A DNA stretch of 64,000 nt from an uncultured Bacteroidota bacterium (GTDB lineage Bacteria > Bacteroidota > Bacteroidia > Flavobacteriales > Flavobacteriaceae). Below, in pieces: positions 17,160 through 26,547 of the stretch (the first letter of the stretch is position 1; each line of letters starts with the position of its first letter). The notes below the pieces were generated by a model. It ran no database searches, was not told the DNA's origin, and saw nothing but the letters and a program-made list of their open reading frames with translations. The DNA lies in the NCBI GenBank assembly GCA_902561795.1, contig CACERG010000009.1, positions 1 through 64,000 on the forward strand. Direction: 5' to 3'. The position numbers were made by a program, and so were the translations under genes.

Positions 17160-18716
17160 ATGCGTTATCTCCTACTAATCCTTTTGTTTTCATTTTACAG
17201 TGCCTTAGCACAAAACAAAAATTATCTAGCTGAGGGACCTTACAGTCAATTAATTATTAGAGGCGCCACGCTAATTAATGGAAACGGGGCACCACCTATT
17301 GGTCCAGTTGATATAGTTATTGAAAATGATAAAATTATTGATGTAAAGGTTGTTGGATCTCCAGATGTAGAAATAAATGAATCTAAAAGACCAAAGTTAA
17401 ATCAAGGTGGAAAAGAAATTAACGCATTAGGAATGTTTGTTCTTCCTGGTTTTATTGATATGCATGGTCACATTGGTGGTGAAGCTCAAGGAGCAGATTG
17501 GGACTACGTTTTTAAATTATGGCTCGCCCATGGAATAACAACTATCAGAGAACCAAGTGGTCGCGGAGTTAAATATGCTGTTGACCTAAAAAAACGAAGC
17601 GCTAAAAATGAGATTATAGCTCCAAGAGTCCTAGCTTATACAGGCTTTGGGCAAGGATCTAAAAAACCAATAACTAGTCCTGAGCAGGCTCGTGAATGGG
17701 TTAGGCAAAACAAAAAAAACGGAGCAGATGGTATTAAATTTTTTGGAGCTGAACCAGAAATAATGAAAGCTGCATTAGATGAAAATAAAAAATTAGGGTT
17801 AAGATCTGCTTGCCATCATGCACAGCTTAGAGTAGCAAGATGGAATGCTCTAAACTCGGCTAGGGCTGGACTCACTTCAATGGAACATTGGTACGGCCTT
17901 CCAGAAGCATTATTTACTGATCGAACTATTCAAAACTATTCACCAGATTTTAACTACCAAAATGAGCAAGATCGTTTTGGGGAAGCTGGTAAATTATGGA
18001 AGCAGGCTGCTAAACCTTATTCAGATCATTGGAATAATGTCATGAATGAGATGATTGGTCTTGATTTCACCATAGTTCCTACATTTAATATATATGAAGC
18101 TAGTAGAGACCTTCATAGAGCAAGAAGAGCAGAATGGCATGAGGATTATACACTTCCTTCTCTATGGCGTTTCTATCAACCAAGTAAAATATCACATGGG
18201 TCATATTGGCATTTTTGGGGTACTGAAGAAGAAGTTGCATGGAAAGAAAATTATAAGTTGTGGATGACTTTTATAAATGAATATAAAAATAGAGGTGGAA
18301 GAGTATGTACTGGATCTGATTCTGGTTTTATTTTTCAACTTTATGGTTTTGCATATATAAGAGAAATGGAATTACTGAGAGAAGCTGGTTTTCATCCACT
18401 TGAAGTAATAAGATCTGCTACTCTAAATGGAGCAGAAGCACTTGGTATAGACCATCTAACTGGTTCAGTTGAAATTGGTAAAAGTGCTGATCTTATAATA
18501 ATAGAAGAAAATCCTTTAAGAAATTTCAAAGTACTTTATGGTACTGGTGCTATAAAATTAACTAAAGAAAATAAGGTTATACGTGTTGGAGGAGTCAAAC
18601 ACACCATAAGGCAAGGGGTTGTATACGATTCGAAAAAACTTTTGTCTGAAGTAAAAAAAATGGTTGATCAAGCAAAGAAAAAAGAAGGCTTTATTATAAC
18701 TCAACCAGGTTATTAA
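17160..18716 (+). CDS. Exported amidohydrolase-superfamily enzyme
   Basis: A 518-residue metal-dependent hydrolase with a signal peptide (cleavage after SALAQ, about residue 18). The N-terminal beta-sandwich leads to the first metal motif DMHGHIGGE, then ACHHAQLRV, TSMEHWYG and the metal/catalytic aspartate in CTGSDSGF; the C-terminal NPLRNFKVLYG closes the composite sheet. The family contains imidazolonepropionase-like and prolidase-like enzymes; the substrate is unclear. It follows the PII gene closely but need not be nitrogen related. Its stop overlaps the convergent hydrolase by 4 bases. Confidence 0.85.
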   Translation: MRYLLLILLFSFYSALAQNKNYLAEGPYSQLIIRGATLINGNGAPPIGPVDIVIENDKIIDVKVVGSPDVEINESKRPKLNQGGKEINALGMFVLPGFIDMHGHIGGEAQGADWDYVFKLWLAHGITTIREPSGRGVKYAVDLKKRSAKNEIIAPRVLAYTGFGQGSKKPITSPEQAREWVRQNKKNGADGIKFFGAEPEIMKAALDENKKLGLRSACHHAQLRVARWNALNSARAGLTSMEHWYGLPEALFTDRTIQNYSPDFNYQNEQDRFGEAGKLWKQAAKPYSDHWNNVMNEMIGLDFTIVPTFNIYEASRDLHRARRAEWHEDYTLPSLWRFYQPSKISHGSYWHFWGTEEEVAWKENYKLWMTFINEYKNRGGRVCTGSDSGFIFQLYGFAYIREMELLREAGFHPLEVIRSATLNGAEALGIDHLTGSVEIGKSADLIIIEENPLRNFKVLYGTGAIKLTKENKVIRVGGVKHTIRQGVVYDSKKLLSEVKKMVDQAKKKEGFIITQPGY

Positions 18717-19489
18717 TCTTTTAAAAAAAAGTTTAATAATTCATTATTAAACTTTTCCGGTTGATCTACATTGACAACGTGACCTGAATTTTGTAAAGTA
18801 ACAAGTCTGGATGATTTATGATATTTTACAATTTTTTTTACAAATCTTAAAAACATGTAATCTTGCCTACCCATTATATATAATATTGGAGTTTTTACAT
18901 TATAAGCCCTTATTTTTGCTAGTAGAGGAAGAATTTTATTTGTAAGTCTATACCACCTTTTAAATTCTTTATGAGAAATTTTTTTGGCCTCCTTAATAAA
19001 TAACGATCTTGATTTTCTGTGATTTTTATAGGGCATAACTATATAGGCAAAAAAAGTATAAATCCATATAAAAGGTAATATACTTTGTGTTAGCTTACCC
19101 AAAAACATCATAATTTTAGATTGAATATTTAAATTTAAGATTGCGCCGCCTAAACCTATTTTTTCAACTCTTTCTTTATGAGAAAAAAGCATTTTTTGTA
19201 TTAATATACTGCCGAGCGAAATACCAACAAAATGTGATTTTTTAATTTTGTTAAAGTCTAGTACTTCAACCAAATCATTAATTACATTATCAAATGTATA
19301 CTCAGTGCCTTCTGGTGAGGCTTTTGATTTTCCGTGACCTCTCAAATCAACCAATAAAACATTAAAATATTTTTTAAAAAAACGAACCTGATTATACCAT
19401 ATTGAGGAACTTCCCCCTGCTCCATGGACAAATGTTATCCATTTTTCTGAATTATTTACAGAACAGAATTTAGTGTAATGTAACATCAT
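18713..19489 (-). CDS. Alpha/beta hydrolase
   Basis: A 258-residue alpha/beta-fold hydrolase without signal peptide. It shows the oxyanion segment FVHGAGGSSS, LLVDLRGHGKS, the nucleophile elbow GISLGS (serine nucleophile), the acid in IMGRQDYMF and the catalytic histidine in NSGHVVNVDQP. The lid region is rich in aromatic residues, favouring a hydrophobic ester substrate. Its ATG overlaps the pyrF stop by 4 bases, so the two are translationally coupled. Confidence 0.85.
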   Translation of the reverse strand: MMLHYTKFCSVNNSEKWITFVHGAGGSSSIWYNQVRFFKKYFNVLLVDLRGHGKSKASPEGTEYTFDNVINDLVEVLDFNKIKKSHFVGISLGSILIQKMLFSHKERVEKIGLGGAILNLNIQSKIMMFLGKLTQSILPFIWIYTFFAYIVMPYKNHRKSRSLFIKEAKKISHKEFKRWYRLTNKILPLLAKIRAYNVKTPILYIMGRQDYMFLRFVKKIVKYHKSSRLVTLQNSGHVVNVDQPEKFNNELLNFFLKD

Positions 19490-20313
19490 ATAATTTTAAA
19501 TAATTTTAAATATTCTGACATTTCTTTTTGTAATTCAAATGCTTTTTCAGCTGCTTTTTCAACAAAATCATCTCCTTGAGAAGCATATATAATCCCCCTA
19601 GAGGAATTAACTATTAAACCACAATTAGAATTTATTCCGTTTAGAACTACCTCTTTTAAATTACCCCCCTGAGCCCCAACACCCGGTATCAATAAAAAGG
19701 AATCTGGAACAATATTTCTTATTGATTTTAAATTTTCAGATTTTGTTGCTCCAACAACATACATTAATTTGTGTGCGTTTTCAAATTTTGTACTTAATCT
19801 TAATACTTTCTCATAAACCGGAACCCCTTTCTGCTCAATATATTGAAAATCTCTAGAGCCTTCATTTGAGGTTAAAGTCAATAAAACTGCATATTTATCT
19901 TTAAATGATAAAAAGGGTTCTATCGAATCCCTCCCCATATAAGGTGAAATTGTAACGGCATCAACACCATAGTTTTCAAAAAAAGCTTTTGCATATCTTC
20001 CTGAGGTATTTCCTATGTCTCCACGCTTTGCATCTGCAATAATAAAATGGTTTGGATAATTTTTATTTATGTAATCAATAGTTTTTTCAAAGGCTTTCCA
20101 TCCCTTTATACCATAAGCTTCAAAAAAAGCAAGGTTAGGTTTATAAGCAACAGCATACTTATGGGTAGCATCAATTATACTCTTAGAAAAAAAAAATATT
20201 GGATCTTTTTCATTTAGAATGTGAGTAGGTATTTTACTTAAATCAATATCTAAACCAACGCAAAGAAAAGATTCTTTTATTTTAATTTGTTGGGAAAGAG
20301 ACTTTAGATTCAT
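19486..20313 (-). CDS. pyrF: Orotidine 5'-phosphate decarboxylase
   Basis: Last step of UMP synthesis, decarboxylating OMP. The 275 residues correspond to the longer type 2 enzyme; key parts are [20 protein letters not shown], the catalytic [11 protein letters not shown] (Lys and Asp of the charged network) and PGVGAQGG at the phosphate-binding loop. Its ATG overlaps the prfA stop by 4 bases, giving the flavobacterial order prfA-pyrF. Confidence 0.95.
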   Translation of the reverse strand: MNLKSLSQQIKIKESFLCVGLDIDLSKIPTHILNEKDPIFFFSKSIIDATHKYAVAYKPNLAFFEAYGIKGWKAFEKTIDYINKNYPNHFIIADAKRGDIGNTSGRYAKAFFENYGVDAVTISPYMGRDSIEPFLSFKDKYAVLLTLTSNEGSRDFQYIEQKGVPVYEKVLRLSTKFENAHKLMYVVGATKSENLKSIRNIVPDSFLLIPGVGAQGGNLKEVVLNGINSNCGLIVNSSRGIIYASQGDDFVEKAAEKAFELQKEMSEYLKLFKII

Positions 20314-21386
20314 ATTACTTCACCAGCTTCCTTTAACTTCTCAGTATTTTGAAATAATTGTAATTCATCAATCATTTTATTGATGTCGCCGTTTACAAAG
20401 TTTTGAAGATCATAAAGTGTTAGTCCAATTCGGTGGTCTGTAACTCTGCCCTGAGGGTAGTTGTAAGTTCTTATTTTAGCGGAACGATCTCCTGAGGAAA
20501 CTAGCGAATTGCGTTTCTCTGAATCCGAAGCAAGTTTTTTTGAAAGTTCAAGTTCGTATAATCTAGATCTCAATACTTTAAGTGCTTTTTCCTTGTTTTT
20601 ATGTTGGGACTTTTGATCTTGACATTGGGCAACTATGCCTGTAGGTTCGTGAGTTAATCGAACTGCAGAATATGTTGTATTTACCGATTGTCCACCTGGA
20701 CCAGAGGAACAAAAATAATCTATTCTTACTTCGTTCATATCAATTGATATGTCAAATTCTTCTGCTTCGGGAAGAACCATAACTGTTGCCGCCGATGTGT
20801 GAACCCTACCTTGTGTTTCAGTCTGTGGAACGCGTTGAACACGATGAACACCAGACTCATACTTTAATATACCATAAACATCTTCACCAGATACCTCAAA
20901 AATAACTTCCTTAAAGCCGCCAACAGTTCCTATACTTGAATCCATGTCTGATACAACCCAATTTTTAGATTGACAAAACTTAGTATACATTCTATATAAA
21001 TCACCAGCAAAAATACTAGCCTCGTCACCACCTGTACCAGCTCTTATTTCAATAACAACATTTTTTGAATCATCTGGATCTTTTGGAATGAGCATGAGTT
21101 TAATTTCTTCTTCCAATTTTGGTAACTCAATATTAATAGAATCAATTTCCATCTTTGCCATTGTAATCATTTCAGAGTCTTTCTCAATCTTTAATATGGA
21201 CTCAGCTTCTTTAAGGTTTGAGAGAGATGTCTTATAGATCTTAATTTTTTCTACAAGCAATGAAAGCTCTTTATACTCTTTATTTAACTGGATATAGCGT
21301 TTTTGGTCAGAAATAATATCTGGTTGGACAATTAAGTCTGACACTTCATCAAAGCGCTGTTCAACGATTTGTAGTTTTTCTAACAT
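20310..21386 (-). CDS. prfA: Peptide chain release factor 1
   Basis: Terminates translation at UAA and UAG. The 358 residues include the stop-codon recognition tripeptide region (PQT, residues 187-189, in [14 protein letters not shown]), the peptidyl-transferase GGQ at 231-233 followed by [13 protein letters not shown], and the C-terminal [19 protein letters not shown]. It heads a tight operon with pyrF and the alpha/beta hydrolase, each overlapping by 4 bases. Confidence 0.97.
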   Translation of the reverse strand: MLEKLQIVEQRFDEVSDLIVQPDIISDQKRYIQLNKEYKELSLLVEKIKIYKTSLSNLKEAESILKIEKDSEMITMAKMEIDSINIELPKLEEEIKLMLIPKDPDDSKNVVIEIRAGTGGDEASIFAGDLYRMYTKFCQSKNWVVSDMDSSIGTVGGFKEVIFEVSGEDVYGILKYESGVHRVQRVPQTETQGRVHTSAATVMVLPEAEEFDISIDMNEVRIDYFCSSGPGGQSVNTTYSAVRLTHEPTGIVAQCQDQKSQHKNKEKALKVLRSRLYELELSKKLASDSEKRNSLVSSGDRSAKIRTYNYPQGRVTDHRIGLTLYDLQNFVNGDINKMIDELQLFQNTEKLKEAGEVI

Positions 21387-21429
21387 TGCATTACAAATTT
21401 ACAAATTGTAAAAGTATTTATAAATGTCA

Positions 21430-21972
21430 TCAACTATCTAGCACAATATTGTATTTGATCTTAAGTAGATCCTCCATTTTAATAGATAAAAAGGAAGGCA
21501 AATTAATATTAAAATCAGTTGGTGTTAATTGAAATTCTCCAAAAATTATCCATTTGGAATCTTGATTTTTATAGGATGCAGAAAATGTTTTTTTAATTTG
21601 CTTTCCATGAAAATCAAAAATTCCATTAATTATTAAATTTTCATTTTCAATCTTGATGGATTCAGAATAAAATTTAATTTCTGGGTATTTGAGTGCCTCC
21701 AAAACCTCAAGAGCATGAGCGTCCCTTCCTGAGTTTTGACTATCAAAATCCCTAACATATAAAAGAATAGCTAGTTTTTGTATACTCTTACTATTAGTAT
21801 CTAAAACAGCTAGACCATTAACTTTATCATTTGTTCCTTCCCATGAATGCAGCAAATGATCTCCCTCGTAGTTAATGTAAGATTTATTTGTATTTACCCT
21901 CAGCTGATCGCTTTGACCATATGAAAGTCTTGATAAAATTATTATAAACGTAAATATTAAATTATACCTCAT
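21430..21972 (-). CDS. YceI-like periplasmic lipocalin-fold protein
   Basis: A 180-residue exported protein (signal peptide to about YGQ, residue 20). The pattern of a beta-barrel with LLHSWEGTNDKVNG, ARDFDSQNSGRD-like turns, LEALKYPEIKFYS and GIFDFHGKQIKKTF matches YceI proteins, which bind isoprenoid or other amphipathic ligands. It starts at the stop of the histidine-rich membrane gene (21972), with a one-base overlap. YceI genes are often paired with cytochrome b561-type membrane proteins, which fits the neighbour. Confidence 0.72.
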   Translation of the reverse strand: MRYNLIFTFIIILSRLSYGQSDQLRVNTNKSYINYEGDHLLHSWEGTNDKVNGLAVLDTNSKSIQKLAILLYVRDFDSQNSGRDAHALEVLEALKYPEIKFYSESIKIENENLIINGIFDFHGKQIKKTFSASYKNQDSKWIIFGEFQLTPTDFNINLPSFLSIKMEDLLKIKYNIVLDS

Positions 21973-22601
21973 TACTTAAAATTAAAAACTAAAACTGCAG
22001 CAGCAAAACTTCCTACTGCTGTATATGCTGATATTTTGTGAATTTGTTGATTTCTATTTTTAAAAATATTAGTTGCCAACATTGCCGAAAAATGGACAGA
22101 CGCAAGATATTTATGAGCTTTTATAGAACTCAAACCTTTACTTTTTTTGTTAATTAAAGGAGGAGGTGCAAATAAAGATAATCCAGCACCAGTAAAATAA
22201 CTAATTGATGTTAAGTTGCCGACAGTTTTATGTGTGTTATACAAACCTCTTTCCCAATTATTATAAAGTTTACCTCCTAAAAAACCCTGGGTAACCATTC
22301 CAACTAAAGTCAAATAACCAATAACTTGATGAATTTTGAGCATTGACCTTCTAAGTTTTAATTCTTTTTCCCTTTGTTCGACATTTAATGGAAAAACACC
22401 TACTTTCCTTAGTAAACCATTATTACCCCAGAGTGCTCTTTGTGAAAAAATCATTCTATTTGGGAGCAGTGATTCATCTTTGGCTGTTTCCTGTCGTAGA
22501 GAATTAAATAAATCCTCTCCTTGACTAAAAGATAATATAGACCATAATAAAAAAATGTAAAATAAAAATTTTACCTTAAAACTAGTATGTAATAGTTCCA
22601 T
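21972..22601 (-). CDS. Histidine-rich membrane protein, possible cytochrome b561-like
   Basis: 209 residues: an N-terminal hydrophobic segment with a likely signal-cleavage site (SFSQGED, about 28), a soluble stretch to about 85, then four helices at roughly 90-110, 126-146, 164-180 and 190-208. Histidines sit near helix ends: His91 (KIHQVIGYL), His124 (YNTHKTVGN), His163/His170 (KAHKYLASVH) and His188 (QIHKISAY), the pattern of a four-helix di-haem protein. I do not recognise an exact family. It overlaps purM by 20 bases upstream and the YceI gene by one downstream. Confidence 0.6.
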   Translation of the reverse strand: MELLHTSFKVKFLFYIFLLWSILSFSQGEDLFNSLRQETAKDESLLPNRMIFSQRALWGNNGLLRKVGVFPLNVEQREKELKLRRSMLKIHQVIGYLTLVGMVTQGFLGGKLYNNWERGLYNTHKTVGNLTSISYFTGAGLSLFAPPPLINKKSKGLSSIKAHKYLASVHFSAMLATNIFKNRNQQIHKISAYTAVGSFAAAVLVFNFK

Positions 22602-23748
22602 AAACAGAATCTAATGTTAGTTTTTTATTTTTAGAGGATTCTACATGTCCAATTACTTGAGCATCAACAGAAAAGCTTTTTGATATTTCTATTATATTCT
22701 CGGCAATTGATGGTTCTACATACAATTCCATACGATGTCCCATGTTAAAAACCTGATACATTTCTTTAGGAGATGCTCCTGACTCTTTTTGTATCAAATC
22801 AAAAATTATTGGTGGCTCAAACAAATTGTCTTTAACAATGTGTAGGTTATCTATAAAATGTAAAATTTTAGTTTGAGCACCACCTGTACAATGTATCATC
22901 CCAAATATTGACGATCTTGAAACTTCTTCAAATATTTTTTGTACAACAGGCGCGTAGGTTCGTGTAGGCGATAGCACAAGATTTCCAATATCAAGTTTTG
23001 ATCCTTCAATTTTTTCTGTAAGTAAACGTGAGCCTGAATAAACTAATTTTTCAGGTACATTTGGATCAAAGCTTTCAGGGTATTTTTTAGCTAATATTTT
23101 AGTAAATATATCATGTCTTGCCGAAGTAAGACCATTGCTGCCTATTCCGGAATTGTATTTACTTTCATAAGTTGACTGACCAAAAGATGAAAGACCTACT
23201 ATCAAACATCCAGGTTTAATATTTGAATTATCTATAATTTCATGTCTAGAAATTCGTGAAGCTACTGTTGAGTCAACAATTATTGTTCTTACTAAGTCTC
23301 CAACATCTGCAGTTTCGCCACCTGTTGTAAAAATTGTAATTCCAAAATTTCTAAGATCATTTACTAACTCTTCAGTACCATTAATAATTTCGGAAATAAC
23401 TTCACTGGGTATTAAGTTTTTATTTCTTCCAATAGTGGAGGAAAGCATTATATTTTTTGTCACCCCAACACAAAGAAGATCATCAACATTCATAATCAAA
23501 GCATCTTGAGCGACTCCTTTCCACACAGATATATCACCTGTTTCTTTCCAATACAAATACGCTAAAGAAGACTTTGTACCTGCTCCATCTGCATGCATCA
23601 CTAAGGCATGATCTTTACTTGAAGTAAGTATGTCGGGTATAATTTTACAAAATGATTTAGGATAGAGTCCCTTATCTATATTCCTGATGGCATTATGTAC
23701 ATCTTCTTTTTGTGCTGAAACACCTCTTTGCATGTAAAGCTTTGACAT
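22582..23748 (-). CDS. purM: Phosphoribosylformylglycinamidine cyclo-ligase (AIR synthase)
   Basis: ATP-dependent ring closure of FGAM to AIR in purine synthesis. The 388 residues (slightly longer than the E. coli enzyme) show the N-terminal YMQRGVSAQKEDVH, ALVMHADGAGTKS, MNVDDLLCVG, FTTGGETADVGD, GLSSFGQSTYESKYNSG and the C-terminal VFNMGHRMELYV. The form resembles the divergent PurM of Bacteroidota. It heads the operon with the histidine-rich membrane protein and YceI-like gene. CAAAAATA at 23761-23768 reads TATTTTTG on its strand, a -7 match without a well-spaced TTG. Confidence 0.9.
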   Translation of the reverse strand: MSKLYMQRGVSAQKEDVHNAIRNIDKGLYPKSFCKIIPDILTSSKDHALVMHADGAGTKSSLAYLYWKETGDISVWKGVAQDALIMNVDDLLCVGVTKNIMLSSTIGRNKNLIPSEVISEIINGTEELVNDLRNFGITIFTTGGETADVGDLVRTIIVDSTVASRISRHEIIDNSNIKPGCLIVGLSSFGQSTYESKYNSGIGSNGLTSARHDIFTKILAKKYPESFDPNVPEKLVYSGSRLLTEKIEGSKLDIGNLVLSPTRTYAPVVQKIFEEVSRSSIFGMIHCTGGAQTKILHFIDNLHIVKDNLFEPPIIFDLIQKESGASPKEMYQVFNMGHRMELYVEPSIAENIIEISKSFSVDAQVIGHVESSKNKKLTLDSVYGTITY

Positions 23749-24084
23749 AGAAATTTTTTACAAAAATAAGTTTTGTTTAGATATTAAATAGTACTAAGTT
23801 TCAATTTTATCTCGATAATCTGATATAAAAATTTTCAATGCTCATCAATTTAAAAATCTATAAGGGTATTTCTCAATTTACTACTTCAATCCTACAAGTT
23901 CGATCATTTTACATGTTATTGTTTTTAAATTTTTTTCTGTGTTTTATAAAAATGAATGATAATTATTAAATTTTTTGATAAAAAAAATGGTGGGTTAATA
24001 AAAATTAAACATTGTTAACTTCTTTGTATAATAATTTTTATTGAGCTAAAAAGAATAAGTTATTTTAGGTTAAAATTTAAAATT
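23749..24084. other. Divergent intergenic region between purM and glutamine synthetase (336 bases)
   Basis: Extremely AT-rich. It must hold the promoters of purM (minus) and the glutamine synthetase (plus); a candidate for the latter is at 24012-24039. I find no ORF, no stable hairpin and no clear repeat or operator in it. Confidence 0.6.
24012..24039 (+). promoter_or_regulatory. Candidate promoter for glutamine synthetase
   Basis: TTG at 24012-24014, a 17-base spacer and TAATTTTT at 24032-24039, one mismatch (final G to T) from TAnnTTTG. It lies 45 bases before the ATG. A TATAAT at 24027-24032 overlaps. Plausible but not decisive. Confidence 0.35.
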
Positions 24085-25086
24085 ATGAGCAAAACAAAAT
24101 TAGAATATATCTGGTTAGACGGATATTTACCTACTGCTAATCTTAGAAGTAAAACAAAAGTAGTTGACGATTTTGGTGGTAAACTAAAAGACTGTCCTAT
24201 GTGGTCATTTGATGGCAGTTCAACACAACAAGCTGAAGGAGGTTCATCTGATTGCCTTCTTAAGCCAGTTGCTTGTTACCCTGATCCAGTTAGAAAAAAC
24301 GCGTTTCTAGTTATGACTGAAGTACTAAACGCAGACGGAAGTCCACATGAATCAAATGGAAGAGCTACTATAGATGACGATGACAACGATTTCTGGTTCG
24401 GATTTGAACAAGAATATTTCTTGTGGGACCCTGAAACAAATCTACCACTAGGCTTTCCAAAAGATCAAACACCACAGGGGCAATTCTATTGTTCTGTAGG
24501 AGGAAAAAATGCTTTTGGAAGAGATATTATGGATGAGCATTTAGACATTTGTCTTGAAGCCGGAATAAATGTTGAAGGTACTAATGCTGAAGTGGCCGCA
24601 GGCCAATGGGAATTCCAAACATTTGCTAAAGGGGCGAAACAAGCTGGAGATGAAATGTGGGTTGCAAGATATTTATTGGAGAGGACAGCTGAGAATTATG
24701 GCTTAGCAATAGAATATCACCCTAAGCCTCTTGGTGCCACAGATTGGAACGGATCAGGAATGCACGCGAATTTTTCAAACAACACTCTGAGAACTTGTGG
24801 ATCCAAAGAAACTTATGACAAAATTTGTGAAGCTTTCAGACCTGTTGTGAAAGAACACATCGATGTTTATGGGGCTTTTAACGACCAGCGCTTAACTGGG
24901 GAACACGAAACACAATCAATTGATCAATTTAGTTATGGTGTTTCTGATCGTGGAGCGTCAATAAGGATACCTATAATGACAGTTGAAAACGGTTGGAAAG
25001 GATGGCTAGAAGACAGAAGACCTGCTTCGAATGGTGATCCCTACAAAATTGCAGCACGTATTATAAAAACCGTAAAATCTGCTTAA
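24085..25086 (+). CDS. glnII: Glutamine synthetase, type II
   Basis: Assimilates ammonium into glutamine with ATP. The 333-residue length and the N-terminal LEYIWLDGY mark the GSII type first known from eukaryotes and some bacteria, not the longer GSI or GSIII. Landmarks: beta-grasp segment WSFDGSSTQQAEGGSSD, the metal-binding FGFEQEYFLWD, AEVAAGQWEFQ, the ATP segment GSGMHANFS and DRGASIRIP. A bidirectional terminator follows. With porin-amtB and PII at 14.3-17.1 kb it forms the window's ammonium uptake and assimilation set. Confidence 0.95.
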   Translation: MSKTKLEYIWLDGYLPTANLRSKTKVVDDFGGKLKDCPMWSFDGSSTQQAEGGSSDCLLKPVACYPDPVRKNAFLVMTEVLNADGSPHESNGRATIDDDDNDFWFGFEQEYFLWDPETNLPLGFPKDQTPQGQFYCSVGGKNAFGRDIMDEHLDICLEAGINVEGTNAEVAAGQWEFQTFAKGAKQAGDEMWVARYLLERTAENYGLAIEYHPKPLGATDWNGSGMHANFSNNTLRTCGSKETYDKICEAFRPVVKEHIDVYGAFNDQRLTGEHETQSIDQFSYGVSDRGASIRIPIMTVENGWKGWLEDRRPASNGDPYKIAARIIKTVKSA

Positions 25087-25092
25087 AAAAAA

Positions 25093-25119
25093 CCCTCTGT
25101 AAACGGAGGGTTTTTTTTT
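25093..25119. terminator. Bidirectional terminator between glnII and the antiporter gene
   Basis: Stem CCCTCTG / CGGAGGG (7 bp with one G-U pair) with a TAAA loop, preceded by eight A and followed by nine T. It can stop transcripts from both convergent genes; the minus-strand stop codon lies at its edge. Confidence 0.85.
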
Positions 25120-26053
25120 AAAATAATCTACTAATAAAAAATACGTAAAATACTATTAGTATTATACCCTCAGACCTGCCAAACTTCATTTTATTTGGAA
25201 AAAATACTAGTGGTAAAATCAAAAATGCTAAAGATACCATCCAAACTAGATCACTGTTAATCAATCCTTTGTCTGATATATAAATAGGTGATAGTATACT
25301 TGTTATACCAATAACACCAATCATGTCAAAAATATTTGAACCAATAAGATTTCCAACAGAAATATTATGCTCTTTGTTTATTATAGCAATAATAGAAGTA
25401 GATAACTCTGGAATACTTGTACCAAAAGCAATTATAGAAACACTAACAATCCTTTCACTCACACCAAGTTTAGAGGCTAAACTCACAGCCCCTTTTATTA
25501 ATACTTCGGATCCAAGCCATAGTAAAAAACCTCCAATCACAATCAAATAAAATATTTTAACATAACCAATTGCTTTATCATCGTCAAAAAACTCATCTTG
25601 AGTTATTCTGCTTTTTTGATAGAATACTAAAAAAATTAGGTAGGCCATAAGAAATATTATAAAAATTACACCTTCAATTCGGGACAGGTTGTCATTTGTT
25701 TTTATCAAAAAATAAAACAACAACGTGACAACAATCATAATTGGCCAATCATACTTATAAAATACTTTTTCAATTTTTATTGGTGTAATGATTGCTACTA
25801 TACCTAGTACTAGAGCAAGGTTAGCAACATTTGAACCTACTATATTTCCAAGGGCTAAATCGGGAAATCCTTTTACTGCAGATTGGACACTAACAACTAA
25901 TTCAGGTGCTGAGGTGGCAAAAGAAACTATAGTTAATCCAACAATGAACCTAGGAATTTGCAATTTTATTGAGGCTGATAATGAGCCTTTAAAAAGGAAT
26001 TCCCCTCCTTTAATCAGAAAGAATAAACCCAATATAATTGCTAAGAATTCCAT
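25118..26053 (-). CDS. Calcium/sodium (cation) antiporter, YrbG type
   Basis: Inner-membrane exchanger of the CaCA superfamily, expected to expel Ca2+ in exchange for Na+ or H+. About 311 residues and 10 helices in two inverted halves; each carries an alpha-repeat: VSFATSAPELVVSV / GNIVGSNVANLALVLG in the first and IAFGTSIPELSTSI / GNLIGSNIFDMIGV in the second, with the conserved ion-binding Glu of each PEL. I prefer the ATG at 26053 (MEFLAIILG); an ATG six codons upstream is possible. Confidence 0.92.
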   Translation of the reverse strand: MEFLAIILGLFFLIKGGEFLFKGSLSASIKLQIPRFIVGLTIVSFATSAPELVVSVQSAVKGFPDLALGNIVGSNVANLALVLGIVAIITPIKIEKVFYKYDWPIMIVVTLLFYFLIKTNDNLSRIEGVIFIIFLMAYLIFLVFYQKSRITQDEFFDDDKAIGYVKIFYLIVIGGFLLWLGSEVLIKGAVSLASKLGVSERIVSVSIIAFGTSIPELSTSIIAIINKEHNISVGNLIGSNIFDMIGVIGITSILSPIYISDKGLINSDLVWMVSLAFLILPLVFFPNKMKFGRSEGIILIVFYVFFISRLF

Positions 26054-26240
26054 ATAAAAAAACAGGTGCAATTTACATTTAAGTTTTTGAACTTTTTATT
26101 TTTTTTAATAAAAAGGAAATTATAATTCCATAATCTTTTAAGAATATTTTTACAAATCATACTTATATTTATATTTGATTAAATATTTAAAATACTTATT
26201 AGTATTGCATAATAAATAAAGAATAAAAACTGTATTAAAT

Positions 26241-26314
26241 GGCCTCGTAGCATAACTGAATAGTGCACTTGATTACGGCTCAAGAGGTTGCAGGTTTGAA
26301 TCCTGCCGAGGTCA
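26241..26314 (+). tRNA. tRNA-Arg (anticodon ACG)
   Basis: A complete 74-nt cloverleaf: acceptor stem GGCCTCG / CGAGGTC with one G-U pair and discriminator A; D stem GCAT / GTGC; anticodon stem CTTGA / TCAAG with loop TTACGGC; variable loop AGGTT; T stem GCAGG / CCTGC. Anticodon ACG (read as ICG) decodes CGU/CGC/CGA. Two normally invariant bases differ: position 19 in the D loop (AACTGAATA) is A instead of G, and position 56 in the T loop (TTTGAAT) is T instead of C, so the tertiary G19-C56 pair would become A19-U56. No CCA is encoded. Confidence 0.92.
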
Positions 26315-26327
26315 CAATCTTAATCAT

Positions 26328-26349
26328 AGGGATACATTTCTGCATCCCT
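26328..26349 (+). terminator. Hairpin downstream of tRNA-Arg
   Basis: AGGGAT pairs with ATCCCT, extended by CA / TG across an A-C mismatch, with a TTTC loop. The sequence after it is AT-rich but lacks a continuous T run, so it is a weak terminator or a processing/stability hairpin. Confidence 0.4.
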
Positions 26350-26547
26350 TATAATTATTTTCTAAGTCAACTATTTTTATTTTCAATAGTGTACAATTAT
26401 AAGTGTATTATATTTAATTATATTCAATAAATAATTCACTTATAATTATTGCTTTTATTTGTAAATAGATTATTAAAGGCTTGTTTTATTTTTGAATTTA
26501 CATTCAATTTTTATTATTTCATTTTGTAAAGAGTTAAAAAATATACT

